This document shows, piece by piece, positions 11,801 to 22,900 of a DNA stretch of 64,000 nt. Source of the stretch: Branchiostoma floridae (taxonomy: Eukaryota; Chordata; Leptocardii; Amphioxiformes; Branchiostomatidae); NCBI RefSeq assembly GCF_000003815.2, contig NC_049987.1, forward strand, positions 19,812,614 through 19,876,613, given 5' to 3'. Both the position numbers and the translations under genes were made by a program. The first letter of the stretch is position 1. Each line of letters begins with the position of its first letter. The notes under the pieces were generated by a model, which saw only the letters and a list, made by a program, of their open reading frames with translations, did no database searches and was not told where the DNA came from.

Positions 11801-11884
11801 TCATTCATTGTTATCCGCAGTGCGTTCGCCTCCACTGCTGCTGCTGGCATCTTGGGCTGATTCTGAAGTCTCAGAATCTGACGC
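11801..11884 (-). CDS. Second 3' cassette, terminal exon
   Basis: After the acceptor ctccag (11885-11890) the exon reads ASDSETSESAQ..., a 27-residue Ser/Asp/Glu-rich tail ending in TGA at 11801-11803. It enters in phase 0 like the terminal exon at 16856-16984, and both start A-S/T-D with a similar hydrophilic composition, so I read them as paralogous last exons. It closes the cassette 14858-14712, 12648-12472, 11884-11801. Confidence 0.6.
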   Translation of the reverse strand, partial: ASDSETSESAQDASSSSGGERTADNNE

Positions 11885-12471
11885 CTGGAGAAAGGAGTGC
11901 AATAGACACCTTTTCAGTAAGTAATTTGTATCGCAGCCACAAGAGTAACCATGAACAATTGTCTACAAACATGGAGAAATAACTGCAGCAATACTTGCAT
12001 ACTGAGGCCATTTTCGCTGAAACACATACGGCGATCGCGGAGCAACCTTACGACAGCCAAAAGTATACAATGTAAGTGACCATTTCGAATGATTTCATAA
12101 CTGGAGTATAACGCAAGATCTAAATGAATGACTTTCAAAGCTTTCGAGAGAACCTAAATACTTGAATTTGAAGAAAAAATAATGAGCATAGGAAATGTTA
12201 CCATGATTTGAATAACTTAACTTCTATCCTACCAGCTTGGCCCGGATTACCTGTCCAAAATCCACCTGTATACAAATGTATTTTTTTCATATTCTATGAT
12301 TTCGTTTGGTTTTACTCAACATTATGTTTGTTATATTTTCTTGTCTGTTATTGTTTCAATGTTCGTTTGTACTCTCAGTTTTTGATAACGGCATGAAAAT
12401 AAGCGTGTTGAGCTTGAGTTTGTCACCATAATGTTATGTACTTATGTGTTACAATAAAAAAAAAATGTTAC

Positions 12472-12648
12472 CATTGGATCGGATCGGAAGCGGAACATGT
12501 ACGGGTTGTATGGCATGAGGCGAGAAGCGCCGGGGGCCAGGGGCGCACAGCTGTACCGGCCGGTCACCATCCTACCGCAGTAGTACCCGCGGGGGCAGTC
12601 CGAGTTCCGCCGGCAGCTCGGCAGGCTGGCCAGGAAGTGGGGGAACAA
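12472..12648 (-). CDS. Second 3' cassette, Cys-module exon (paralogue of the 17.3 kb exon)
   Basis: Fifty-nine codons, phase 0 on both sides, between an acceptor with a pyrimidine tract (...ttccctgtgggtag) and the donor gtaaca. The four-cysteine module is C-RRNSD-C-PRGYY-C-x8-C (GYYCGRMVTGRYSC), followed by APLAPGAS and the aromatic/Asn-Pro tail MPYNPYMFRFRSDPM. The paralogous exon at 17215-17427 has the same order: hydrophobic lead, Cys module, APRGAP, then repeated LYNP and FLFRTE. The Cys spacing and the tail make real coding likely. Confidence 0.7.
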
Positions 12649-13102
12649 CTACCCACAGGGAAGACAGAGTCAGGCATGTAAGCAAACGTCCGTGACTGTG
12701 TGTATAAATCAGCAGAATTCAGCATCATGTCCTGTATTTTGAAACCAGAGATAGATTGCCAAAAAGCAGCTGGATATGATTTTGGAAACCGTCAGACGTT
12801 TCAACTAGCATCCACTAGTTTTCGTCAGTGCTTTTTGGCATATTTTATTACCTGGATGTCTAACCTTCATCGACAGAGATAAATCTAGATTGATTGTAGT
12901 TGTTTACCGTGAGGTTAACTCCCTTGATTGATATAAAAAGCATGCTAATATACAACAAACTGCAATAGTTGTGTATGGATAACGAAATTTAACACATTGA
13001 CCCATGCATTACTGTATCTTCACTATTCAAAAGGCAGCGTATTGATATTTGATAGTACCTAAAGGGCAACTAAAATGTTCAGATACCCCCTTACAGCTTG
13101 AG

Positions 13103-13365
13103 CATATTTACCGGAGTTTGAGGGCGCAAAGCAGCCGCCTATTGAAAAAACACATTCATTGAAACCGACAGCGTAGACACACACATTGAAACATTCATCA
13201 ACACGCACACATTGAACATTGCCATCACTGTAACTATTAGATTCAACGAATGTTTCGATAATGCAATACACTCTCCAAAACGCCCAAATAATGTCAGGTA
13301 CATTCATATTGTTTAAGTATATTTACCGGAGTTTGGGGGCGTAAAGCTGCAGCCTATTAAGGAAA
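13103..13365. repeat. Dispersed ~48-bp repeat, two of three copies
   Basis: tatttaccggagtttgagggcgcaaagcagc and agcctattg occur at about 13106-13145, again at about 13319-13362 (gggggcgtaaagctgcagcctatt) and a third time at 18008-18045. All three lie in introns or spacers of the modular gene. Function unknown. Confidence 0.7.
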
Positions 13366-13465
13366 GTGAAGATCAGTTGAAAATGGTTAGGTTGATTACA
13401 TAAAAGGAAATACAGTCAGGTTCATTTGTCGCGGGATTGTTAGATGGATATACATACCTTAGGTA

Positions 13466-13698
13466 AGGTGCGCTCACACCGCACTTGTGACAAGCTTGCG
13501 TCACTACGGGGTTCGAAAGAAACTCAACGAATCTCAGAGATACAGAGCGAATTGTCTTAATTTTTGTGTTTTTTGTTGTGTTCTAAGTCATACTTTTACG
13601 TATTACTAAATATCTAAATTATTTTTTTTAAACGGAGAAAATAACAAAACAGTGACACAGTGACGCAAGCATGACACAAGTGCGGTGGGAGCGCACCT
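13466..13698. mobile_element. MITE family 1, copy a
   Basis: The left end aggtgcgctcacaccgcactt and the right end aagtgcggtgggagcgcacct are near-perfect inverted repeats. They extend inwards through gacaagcttgcgtcac and its inverted mate gtgacgcaagcatgac. The element is about 233 bp and non-coding. Related copies lie at 16585-16832 and 42919-43152. Confidence 0.8.
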
Positions 13699-14017
13699 GT
13701 AAGGTTAAATGACAATCATACTATCATGGTTCGTAAATAGACAGAGAGAGAGAGAGAGACATAAGACATGTAAAACAAAGGACAGGTAAAACTAAGATGA
13801 TATCGCAAATGATTACATTGGATTACATTGTCAGGTTTCTGTATAACTTTCTAACATATCCCACTAGGTCATAGTCATAATCTGTGCTTGGTTTTAGAAT
13901 AGAGCCAAGGTGGTAGCTGATGAAGATTATTTATTGGTGTTGAAAATTGAAGAACGCATCCGTAAATAACTTCATCAGGTTGGCAATTGTTCATATAGTA
14001 AGGTTCTTTAGGCACAA

Positions 14018-14172
14018 CTTACTTCCAACGTTTCGATGTCTATTAGACACCATCATCAGGGTAGAAAGACTGGAAACTACTTCTTGCTGCTATTTATAGC
14101 CGATGTAGTTTCCAGTCACTCTACCCTGATGATGGTGTCTGATAGACATCGAAACGTTGGAAGTAAGTACTC
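14018..14172. repeat. Long inverted repeat with hammerhead-like core
   Basis: Left arm acttacttccaacgtttcg... (to about 14080) pairs almost perfectly with right arm 14105-14172 (...cgaaacgttggaagtaagt), about 65 bp per arm around a 25-bp centre. Each arm, read in the proper strand, contains ctgatga, a 7-bp hairpin (ggtgtct / agacatc) and then gaaac. That matches the order of the catalytic core strings of a hammerhead ribozyme. A convincing stem I was not found. The origin is probably a transposable element, possibly Penelope-like. Confidence 0.7.
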
Positions 14173-14711
14173 CTTGGTTGTGCCTTGAGGGCATCCGCCA
14201 GTGATTCAATATACAATCTCTTAACAATGGGTTCCTATGCCAAAAAGAGGAGAAAGCAACTGTTAATAACTCAACTTTCTCGGACGTTACTGGCACACAA
14301 ACATGCCCTCATTTGAAAGCCCGACATCTCAGCTATCCAAACAAACACATCTCGGCATGAATCTAACGGCACAAACTTCCGGGAAACTGAAAGATTGACC
14401 CATGACCTCAAAACCGCACCACAACCCAGTGAGGAGGCCATGTGCTTGGGCAAAAAAGTTCCAACTTTAAACCCCCTAACAACCACAAAAACTCAGCTTT
14501 TTGGCCCTAATCAGAAAGTAGAAACCCTCCCCTGTCACACCCACCTCAAAACTGCCAGGATTTCTACCCATCTACCAGAAAAAAAATCTTGAAGTTTTAG
14601 ACCCTGAACTATATTCGACCACCATCAATTTGCATGGCGGATTGACTGGCGGATCCCCTAAAGAACCTTACTACTTTGTATATGCATGTTAATGAGAAAA
14701 GCGTGTCGTAC

Positions 14712-14858
14712 CGCGCTGTTGACATAGTGAGCAGGCAGTCCGCTGACGCTTCTCGGGATGCAGAGGTGAGTCTGCCCCAGGCCGCGGAAACTCTGACAAT
14801 AGTCTCCGGGAAGTCGGCAGTCCCCGTTACTCTGGCAGGTCGTCGTCAGAAAGGGAAC
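14712..14858 (-). CDS. Second 3' cassette, first Cys-module exon (paralogue of the 19.0 kb exon)
   Basis: Forty-nine codons, phase 0 on both sides, acceptor ...tgttttgttccag and donor gtacga. The protein runs VPFLTTTC, then a Cys module with C-x5-C-x6-C-x11-C spacing (CQSNGDC, LPGDYCQSFRGL, HLC), then SVSGLPAHYV. The exon at 18929-19084 reads RPFFTVTC, CNSDADC, IPGDYCQTFHGL, GVC, TVSGLARHYV, so the two are clear paralogues. No other upstream exon of this second set was found between here and 16.8 kb. Confidence 0.75.
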
Positions 14859-14933
14859 CTGGAACAAAACACAAATCGGTTAGGGCATGTACATCTTCAA
14901 AGAATGGCATTAATAAAAAAGCAATAACTGTTT

Positions 14934-15100
14934 ATTGAAGTTTATTTGCAAGTTCGTGCCCGAGGGCTAATTGCAAGTACATGGTATAAACATAGTACAT
15001 ATACAAGTGGAAACGAACAGTATTAAATAATATTCTACTCTAATGTTAGTGTTAGCTATTTATAAACAGGTTGGGTTTGACTTTTCTTTTGCAATGACAA
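14934..15100 (-). mobile_element. LINE 3'-tail copy
   Basis: gaagtttatttgcaagttcg, then tgcccgagggctaattgcaa, then gtacatggtata are shared nearly base for base with 49430-49475. The similarity continues through ctatttataaacaggttggg. On the minus strand AATAAA lies close to the 3' end. It is the 3' untranslated tail of the LINE whose C-terminal coding part is seen at 49539-49730. Confidence 0.65.
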
Positions 15101-16584
15101 ACGCTGATGATGAGTTGAATAAAAAAATCATCAAAAAGAATGAAACAGGCACATTGTTCATATAAGTTTACATGCCATATTCAGGAAACAAGTTAGATAC
15201 AATGTAGCATTGCATTTTGATATGTAATGTTTGCATTGACACAAAACGTGTACATGAGTTCTGTAAGGGTATGGGTTACATTAGAAATATCAACAAGACA
15301 ATGTGAATTGTTAATCATTAAAATTTTAAAGTAATTAATTCCGTGTTAACTGGGGAGAAGAGGGTGATATTTTGTTATTTGTTGTTTCTTGGATTGGTAA
15401 TTCAATCATACGCCGTTTGGTTAAACACGTATAGCCAGAAACGTAACTGAAGCAAATAATGACAAAGAGAAACCCATTAAAAACAAACACCAAGATGATT
15501 GAGTTTAGTGAGACATGGGGTATGTTAATACATGAGGTTTGTGTTGGGACGCTGATTGGAGACAGACATCTTCGTCCATACCTTCGCCACAGTCCTTTAT
15601 TCTTCTTCCTCACTTGTGGCCATCGTTGGAAGGTTTTGTTTTATAACCAGTGCAGTTCATTCTGTTTGCGTCCTGTTGAAGGTCGCTGCTGTCTGCATCC
15701 TCTCTCAAACTCACAGAAACCACGTAATGAGCGTCGCTTTACCAAATGAATGTTCTATTAAATTGTTATCCTTATGTCTCACTTCGTACACCTTGTAGGC
15801 TGTTATAATTTGCTATTCATTCCGTCAACACCGTTTCACTTGGAAATGTACACTACATACACTTAAGCGAGGGTAAGAATGACATGCGAATGATGAAAGG
15901 ACAATTTGGTAATGTTCTGATTATGATTTTATTAAGATGATCTCAAAAGTCCACAGCCGGTCCAGGTCAAATTTCTGATGAGGTTCCATGTCTTAACGTT
16001 AAGTCTATATAAATAACATAGCATACAGTTCGAAAATATAAACGAATAGATATGATAATTACTTCGGGAAAATGGACTGTATGTACTATGTACTGTATCT
16101 GGGACAGAGTACTTGTCGAAAACTAGCAGCAGCTGTTTTCCTGGTGATTATATTAACATGTTATAAAGGCCTTGCTGTCCGTTTTATCTAACAAAGCGGA
16201 GGTATACAAATTTCACAAATGTAAAGCCTCATGACGCCAGAGGGGCACGGACAGTTGCAGACCGTTTCCCCGCGTTACCTACTCGTCCCCAAGTTCCCGT
16301 CGTCGATGCTAAACATACTGTACTGTCCCTAGACTCAGTATCTACTGATTAATTACTTTAAGAGGCTAAATTCGTGATTGCATCGCGTCCCACGCCTGGT
16401 AGGTCTTCACTTGCCGCCGATTCTACGAGCTGCAATGAAATAAATGATGATTGGAATGATTCATTGTAGAGCAAACTGTACGAATTGGTTGTTCATTATT
16501 TACGGGTAGATACGAATAAAGCTCACAATGTTTGATCTACCTTAATTTAATTGTCAAAGCAAAATCTGCATCCGCAAAAACTAA

Positions 16585-16832
16585 AGGTGCACTCTCACTG
16601 CCTTTACGTCAAGCTTGCAAAACTGCGGGGTTCGAAAGATGAATTTCAGAGAGAAAGAACGAATTTTTCTTAGTAATAATACTTGTTGCTGATTTTTGTC
16701 ATCTTCTTAGTCAAATTTCTACGCATTAAGCAATATCTAAATGATAAATAGGAGAATATAACAAAACTGTGACGCAGTCGACGAACCCCGCAGTGACGTA
16801 AGCTTGACACAAGTGCAGTGAGAGTGCACCTT
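16585..16832. mobile_element. MITE family 1, copy b
   Basis: Starts aggtgcactctcactgc and ends gcagtgagagtgcacct, with inner inverted pairs acgtcaagcttg and taagcttgaca. The central gcggggttcgaaag is shared with copy a. It lies only about 24 bp beyond the TAA of the exon ending at 16856, so it may sit within the 3' untranslated region of the modular gene. Confidence 0.8.
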
Positions 16833-16855
16833 AACGCCTTCCAGATAAAGAATTG

Positions 16856-16984
16856 TTACGAACCGAGAAGCCCAGGTGGTCCCCTGGAAGCCGGTTGGCC
16901 TCCTCCCCGCCCCGACTCGGCCTCGTTCCCCTGCTGCTGGGCAGACTCACCGGGCTGGCCGGACTCAGAATGAGGGTCAGTAGC
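16856..16984 (-). CDS. Modular gene, terminal exon
   Basis: After acceptor ...actttaag the exon reads ATDPHSESGQPGESAQQQGN, then a Gly/Arg/Pro tail ending GPPGLLGS and TAA at 16856-16858. Forty-two residues, phase 0 entry. An internal ccc-g/gtgagt resembles a splice donor, but using it would leave phase 1 with no matching downstream exon seen. Confidence 0.6.
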   Translation of the reverse strand, partial: ATDPHSESGQPGESAQQQGNEAESGRGGGQPASRGPPGLLGS

Positions 16985-19900
16985 CTTAAAGTAAACATTT
17001 AAAACAGGCCATTAATGATTTATGTCCTATAAAATCAATACATTGATAATAATGCAAATGACTGAAATGTTTTCTGATATGTGTTGGTACAAATGTGCAC
17101 AGAGAAGAATCGGTGGACTTATCAGAGCTCTTTATTCACATTAATTCAGATATCTAGTATCTAAAGAAAACAACAAACGTTAGGACTGATGACAATACGT
17201 CTACAGGTACTTACTTCTGTCCGGAAGAGGAATGGGTTGTAGAGTCCATACGGGTTGTACAGCCCGTAAGGGTGAGGGTAGAAGGGTGCCCCGCGCGGCG
17301 CACAGGCCAGTCCCCCCGCCACTACGCTGCTGCTGGCACAGTAGTGAGTGGCAGGACAGTCGGCGTCGGTCACACACGCCCTGCCGCCGGCCAGAGCCAG
17401 AGCTGCCGCCGTGGGCAGGTAAGGATACTGCCGGAGACAAGGTAACAGGTTGGTATCATTTTCACCATTACGAAGAAGCGAGGAGAAGCCGAACTTCTGT
17501 ATTACACAAGATTTGTGTTACTTTTATACAACACATGTATGTATATATGTTTTGACTTGTTGTGACCCTACTTGGCTCGGTCGGGCAAAACTGTACAATA
17601 AAAGTCTTCATTCATTCATTAATCCTTGCTATCCCTGATTTCACTTCGACAACATAAAAGGTCAAACATATGTTGCCGTTATTTTCGTATCCAAGACTTC
17701 ACTCACTATCACCTTGAGCTCTTAGCTTTCTTCCTTCCTTCCTTAAGTAGCAACCATGTTTCAAATAATGTCAGCAGAGGATAGAACTCATCAAATGTAT
17801 GATTATACTCTGCCCCCCCCCCCCCCCAAAAAAAAATTCTGTTGTGGGTTCAAGGCTCACATAATTTATGTTCAAACTATCGAGAGTAACGATGGAGTCA
17901 AAAATTATCAACGATAGGTGGTTCTTAAACTTCACAAACTCCACACTGATGGCTGTATTGATTCAAAACACCCCCGTAAAGTGGAAGCACCCCCGTATTG
18001 TAAACATATTTACCGGAGTTTGAGGGCGCAAAGCAGCAGCCTATTGAAGAAAACATTCACATTCATTGAAACAGTGTAGATTGCCCATATACAGAGAAAC
18101 ACCGTATATATATATATATCTATCTAACACTTTAATCCAGGAACTATTCATGCAGTTCGATTAAAGGTATCATCGTCGTTACCTTTAACTGGATTTCTAG
18201 AAATATGGCTTCATATTCAAACATGATTTCAAAGACAAAAAAACGTACAAAGGTCAAATCACATACACCTTTTTATCAATGAAATTTCGTTTAATATACG
18301 AGATTTTGGTCTCACGACAGTTGCCGCCTCAATGGAAAGAAGCATCAGTGATTCCGATTTATGTGAACATGTCGTATATGATTCTTCAGTTCATTCAAAA
18401 TATATCTACTGCTAAACGGAGAGCAAGAGACAGTTTGATTCAAAACGGAGAGCAAGAGACAGTTTGATTCAAAACGAAAAGAAAAAGTTTGATTCAAAAC
18501 GGAGAGCAAGACACAGTTTGATTCAAAACGGAGAGCAACAGACATATCTTGATTCAAAACGGAGAGCACGAAACAGTTTGATTCAAAACGGAGAGCAACA
18601 GACATATCTTGATTCAAATCGGAGAGCACGAAACAGTTTGATTCAAAACGGAGAGCAACAGACATATCTTGATTCAAATCGGAGAGCACGAAACAGTTTG
18701 ATTCAAAACGGAGAGCAAGAAACACATCTTGATTCAAATCGGAGAGCACGAAACAGTTTGATTCAAAACGGAGAGCAAGAAACAGTTTGAATTGATTCAA
18801 AACGGAGAGCAAGAAACAGTTTGATTTGAAACGGAGAGCAAGAAACAATTTGATTCAAAGATTCAAAACTGAGAGCAAGACACGGTTTGATTCAAAACGG
18901 AGAGCAGGAGACAGTTTGATCTACTCACGTAGTTGGGGACATAGTGCCGGGCCAGTCCGCTGACAGTCGCCGGGACGCAGACGCCCGTCTCCCGTAGACC
19001 GTGGAAGGTCTGGCAGTAGTCGCCTGGTATGGTGCAGTCCGCGTCCGAATTACATGTCACGGTGAAGAATGGTCGACCCTGGGCCTGGTTAAGAAATTGT
19101 GAACGTGTCCTTTAATTTGGAATCGCTCTCTTTTGATGATAAGGCACGAATCTGATTACAAAGTGTCCACACACTAAGCTGTCATAGATCGTGATGCCGG
19201 TAGGGCAGTATGCGTTTCAACAATATAAACAGAGTAAAACATGAACAGTGCAACATTAGACAAGTATTAAGAGACGTCACATATCAAGAAAGCCATACAA
19301 CAGCAAAGCCACAGATAACATCGATTCTAAGCTGATAATTAGATGGCGAATTAAAACGGACCACACCATCATACTTCATATTTGACAACGTCAGATGTTA
19401 CAAGCATTAGGAACGTGGGGAGATGAGGGTTAGGGGACCTTTGATACAAAGTGAGTTTTGATGAAAAACACCGAAGCGAGGGTTTTGGAAGCCCGAATTG
19501 ACTCAACATACACATGTGTTATTGACGAAACGGGCAAGATTGTCATTATTCAACACCAGTTTTGCGACACGTAAAACTAAATCATACGAATCATACATAG
19601 AACTATGTACCACACAGATTAGTTCCTATTCACACAATTAGATACTACGTTAAGTTTATTAATTCAGGTTCAAAACCACACCAAAAAAGAACAAGACAGT
19701 GTTCATACCTTCGATCGAACAGTTCTTCCAAAATCAGCCGAAGAGTCTCAGATCATGAGCCTCAATTCAGCACCTTCCATCCAAGTGGACGGGACACATT
19801 CTTGTACACGAATGGTTTACCTTCCTATTGCATAATTGTGTCGTGTGGAATTATGTAAATTCAAGCAAGATCTTCCAGTCGCTGCAATGTTTTATTGTAT

Positions 19901-22900
19901 GCAGCAGAACAATAGACTATTTACAATAACGCATACTTTTACTTGCAAAGTACCGTGTACAAGTATGACAATTCATTTTAGCTGTTTTCCCTACAGCGGT
20001 TATACTTAGACTCTGATTAGTATAAGTTTATTGTATTTCATGGTATTAGATTGATCATTTTAAAGTTAAAAGCGTAAAGGGACACATGTGAAATAAACAA
20101 GCAAAATATATAATTTCTTCTAAATACTTTATTGTAACAACTTTATACACTGTTTTATTTTGATTGCTTCACATCAAATAGCTTGCATATCTCCGCATGT
20201 CTACACTCTATGGTCTCCTTCAATTGATGTAACATTCGCATGGCAACAACTAAGCACGATGGTAATCTATGGGTTAGCACAGTTTCTTAATTCATCACAT
20301 CATCACTTATTATTGATTTTATACTGTTTACCAGTTAACAGTGAAACTAGTAGATTTCAGAGTGATACAGGCACACACATGACTCTGCGTATACGTAGAT
20401 CTTTCAATATCATACTACAATGAGATCGTATTATTCATCTGTCAATCAATTGTCTTGCTGTCGGCTTCTTCAGTCTTCAGCGATCCCGCCTTCAAAGTTA
20501 GCAACTATCAGAGAAAAAAGATGGTTTTATTTATGTTTTGTTATTTTTAAATATTTTTCCAGATTTCTTATAGGGGAAGGCCACTGACGATACTTGTGTT
20601 ACACAGTCTATGGATGCCTGGGGAACCCTTCCAAGATCTCGTGGCCATACCCTTCTAACTTGAGATAAGCGTTCACAGAACTACCAATAGGACCTCAGGA
20701 TTCTTCATCACTATGATAATCAGTCAAGAAGGAGCTCAGTATTTTCTTTCACTATTGAAACTGGTCATCAAAGCTTGTATTTAGTGGTGCTAAGTCTGAC
20801 AATGATTGGTCCAAGGTGGCACATATGCAGAAATCACTAAGATATTCCGGATTCTCCTGACTCAGGCGTACGTCACATTTCCAATGCGGGCCGACCGGGC
20901 AGCTTTCGGGATCAAAAAGTATGATAGGAAAGACACCAAACTACACAAGACGTAAAGACATTAGTTGTAGGCATTATTTGTGCATATTTTTACGTACACA
21001 TTTCAATTTTTCGTTTCCACAAATATTCCGGTTTGAAAATGTGACGTAGGCCTAACCAATGGAAGGGCTGCTAAAAGCGTATTTCAGACATTCTAATGTG
21101 ATACTCACCAGGCTGTTTCTGTGGGGGCTGCTGTCCTCTCGCGGCTTGCGGGGGGATCCAGGGCCCCTGCATGACCGGTGGCATCTGCCCCTGACCTTGC
21201 CCCTGCCCGGGAACTTGGGGAGGAGGCGGGAACCGGTTTCCCCCCATGGGCACAATGTCGTCGTTTCCAGGCTTTGGCCCTTCTCCGCGGGCCACGTTCT
21301 CCCAGAACTTCTTCATCGCCTCCTCAGCCTTCTTCCTCATCTCTTCGTGCTTCGCCCTCATCTCCTCCTCCTGCTCCGGAGTCAGGGATGGGGGAGTGCC
21401 TGCTCCGGGAGGAGTGCCTGCTCCGGGCTCACCGGTCCCCTCGCTGACGTACTGCGTATCAATATTTCACAAATGATCACTTTTGAATTGTTACAACAAT
21501 CAGATACAAAATAAGTATTTGTTTGAACCTTTGTTTAGTCATTCAAGCTCAAATCGGCCTGCAAGCCGCTTTTCATTGAGGTCATGAGGGAAGAGGCAAG
21601 GGTCAGACAAAGTATATAACAGAGATGCAATGTATATAGTTTAAAGTCCTTATGAGTCTCATAATTAACTATGGTTCCCTAGATTGAGCTGTAAAACGTC
21701 TGGCGACACCTTGGAGGAAGCTTGCAATAAACAGGGTTGAGTGTAAGATCTGAAGAAAGACTGATTGCAGCTGCAGAGTGTACATACCATGCACAGCAGT
21801 AGAACACAGTGGACTTAAACTACTACATCTTGTCCATGAAATATCTATGCACTTCCAAGATTCTTTGCTTGCTCAGGCGGACCGGTACCTGTTGTTTCAT
21901 CAAACATCCTGAGAAACATGTCCTGTTGTGTTCTTCAGACTTATGAAGTATAATAGAGTATATGTACGGCCCCCATTCCACTTGACGGCGCTCTCACCGC
22001 GCTCCTATGGCGACCTTGGCGATCCCACTGCGCTCTCAAAGCGATGGTCACATTTGCCATCACCGTGAGAGCGCCGTCCCAGTGGAATGGGGGCATTACA
22101 GATGGATCAATTAATCTATTCAACCCAATAAAAGCAAAACAACTCACCCCAAGGTAGGGGTGTCCGTAGTATGGGTAGGCTCCGTAGTGGTAGGGATATC
22201 CGTATCCGTAGCCACTATAGCCGTAGTTGTAAGGATAACCGTAATTATAAGGGTATCCATAGCTCTGGAGAAACAAAAGGAACAAAACAATAAATTTGGA
22301 TGCTACATCAGAAAGGTGCCATCTCTGGTTGATATATTTGGGAAATAGATTTGATATCATTGTAGTTTTGTCGAGGTTATCATAGGCACTGAGTAGGTAG
22401 ATAGATATGATGGGAAGGACTAGCGGATACATGGCACAATTTTCCATTTCAATCCAGCTGAGCTCTGCACGACACATCCAAAACTGTCCAAAGAATGTCC
22501 TCACTTCTTCCGTACGACATATGTGACATATGTGACATGTGATAGTTCAGAAGCTAAAACAAAAAAAATTATAAGAAAAAAGTTTTATGATCTTACGTAT
22601 GGGTATCCGTATCCATATCCGTATCCGTAGTAAGGGTAGGCATAGCCGGCCCCACCGTAGCTGACGTAGGAGCTGGGGACGCAGAGGGCCCGTCCCACAG
22701 CCGGGAACTCCTGGCAGGTGTACCCGCCGCCGTTGCAGTCTTCGTCGCTCTCACACGTATTGGAGAGGGCTGGGTGGGACCCTGTATACCCGTACCCGTA
22801 TCCTCCATAATACGGGTAATACTGTGCCTGTAGAAAAGCCAGACAGAACCGTGTAAGTGGCGCTCAAGCAAATGTTGTACGAGGAACGGGGTAAGATAGA

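Noticed and set aside
18345-18848. 167-codon minus frame with SNCFVLSDLNQD repeats and its plus-strand partner
   Set aside because: Direct translation of the 30/60-bp minisatellite lying in an intron.
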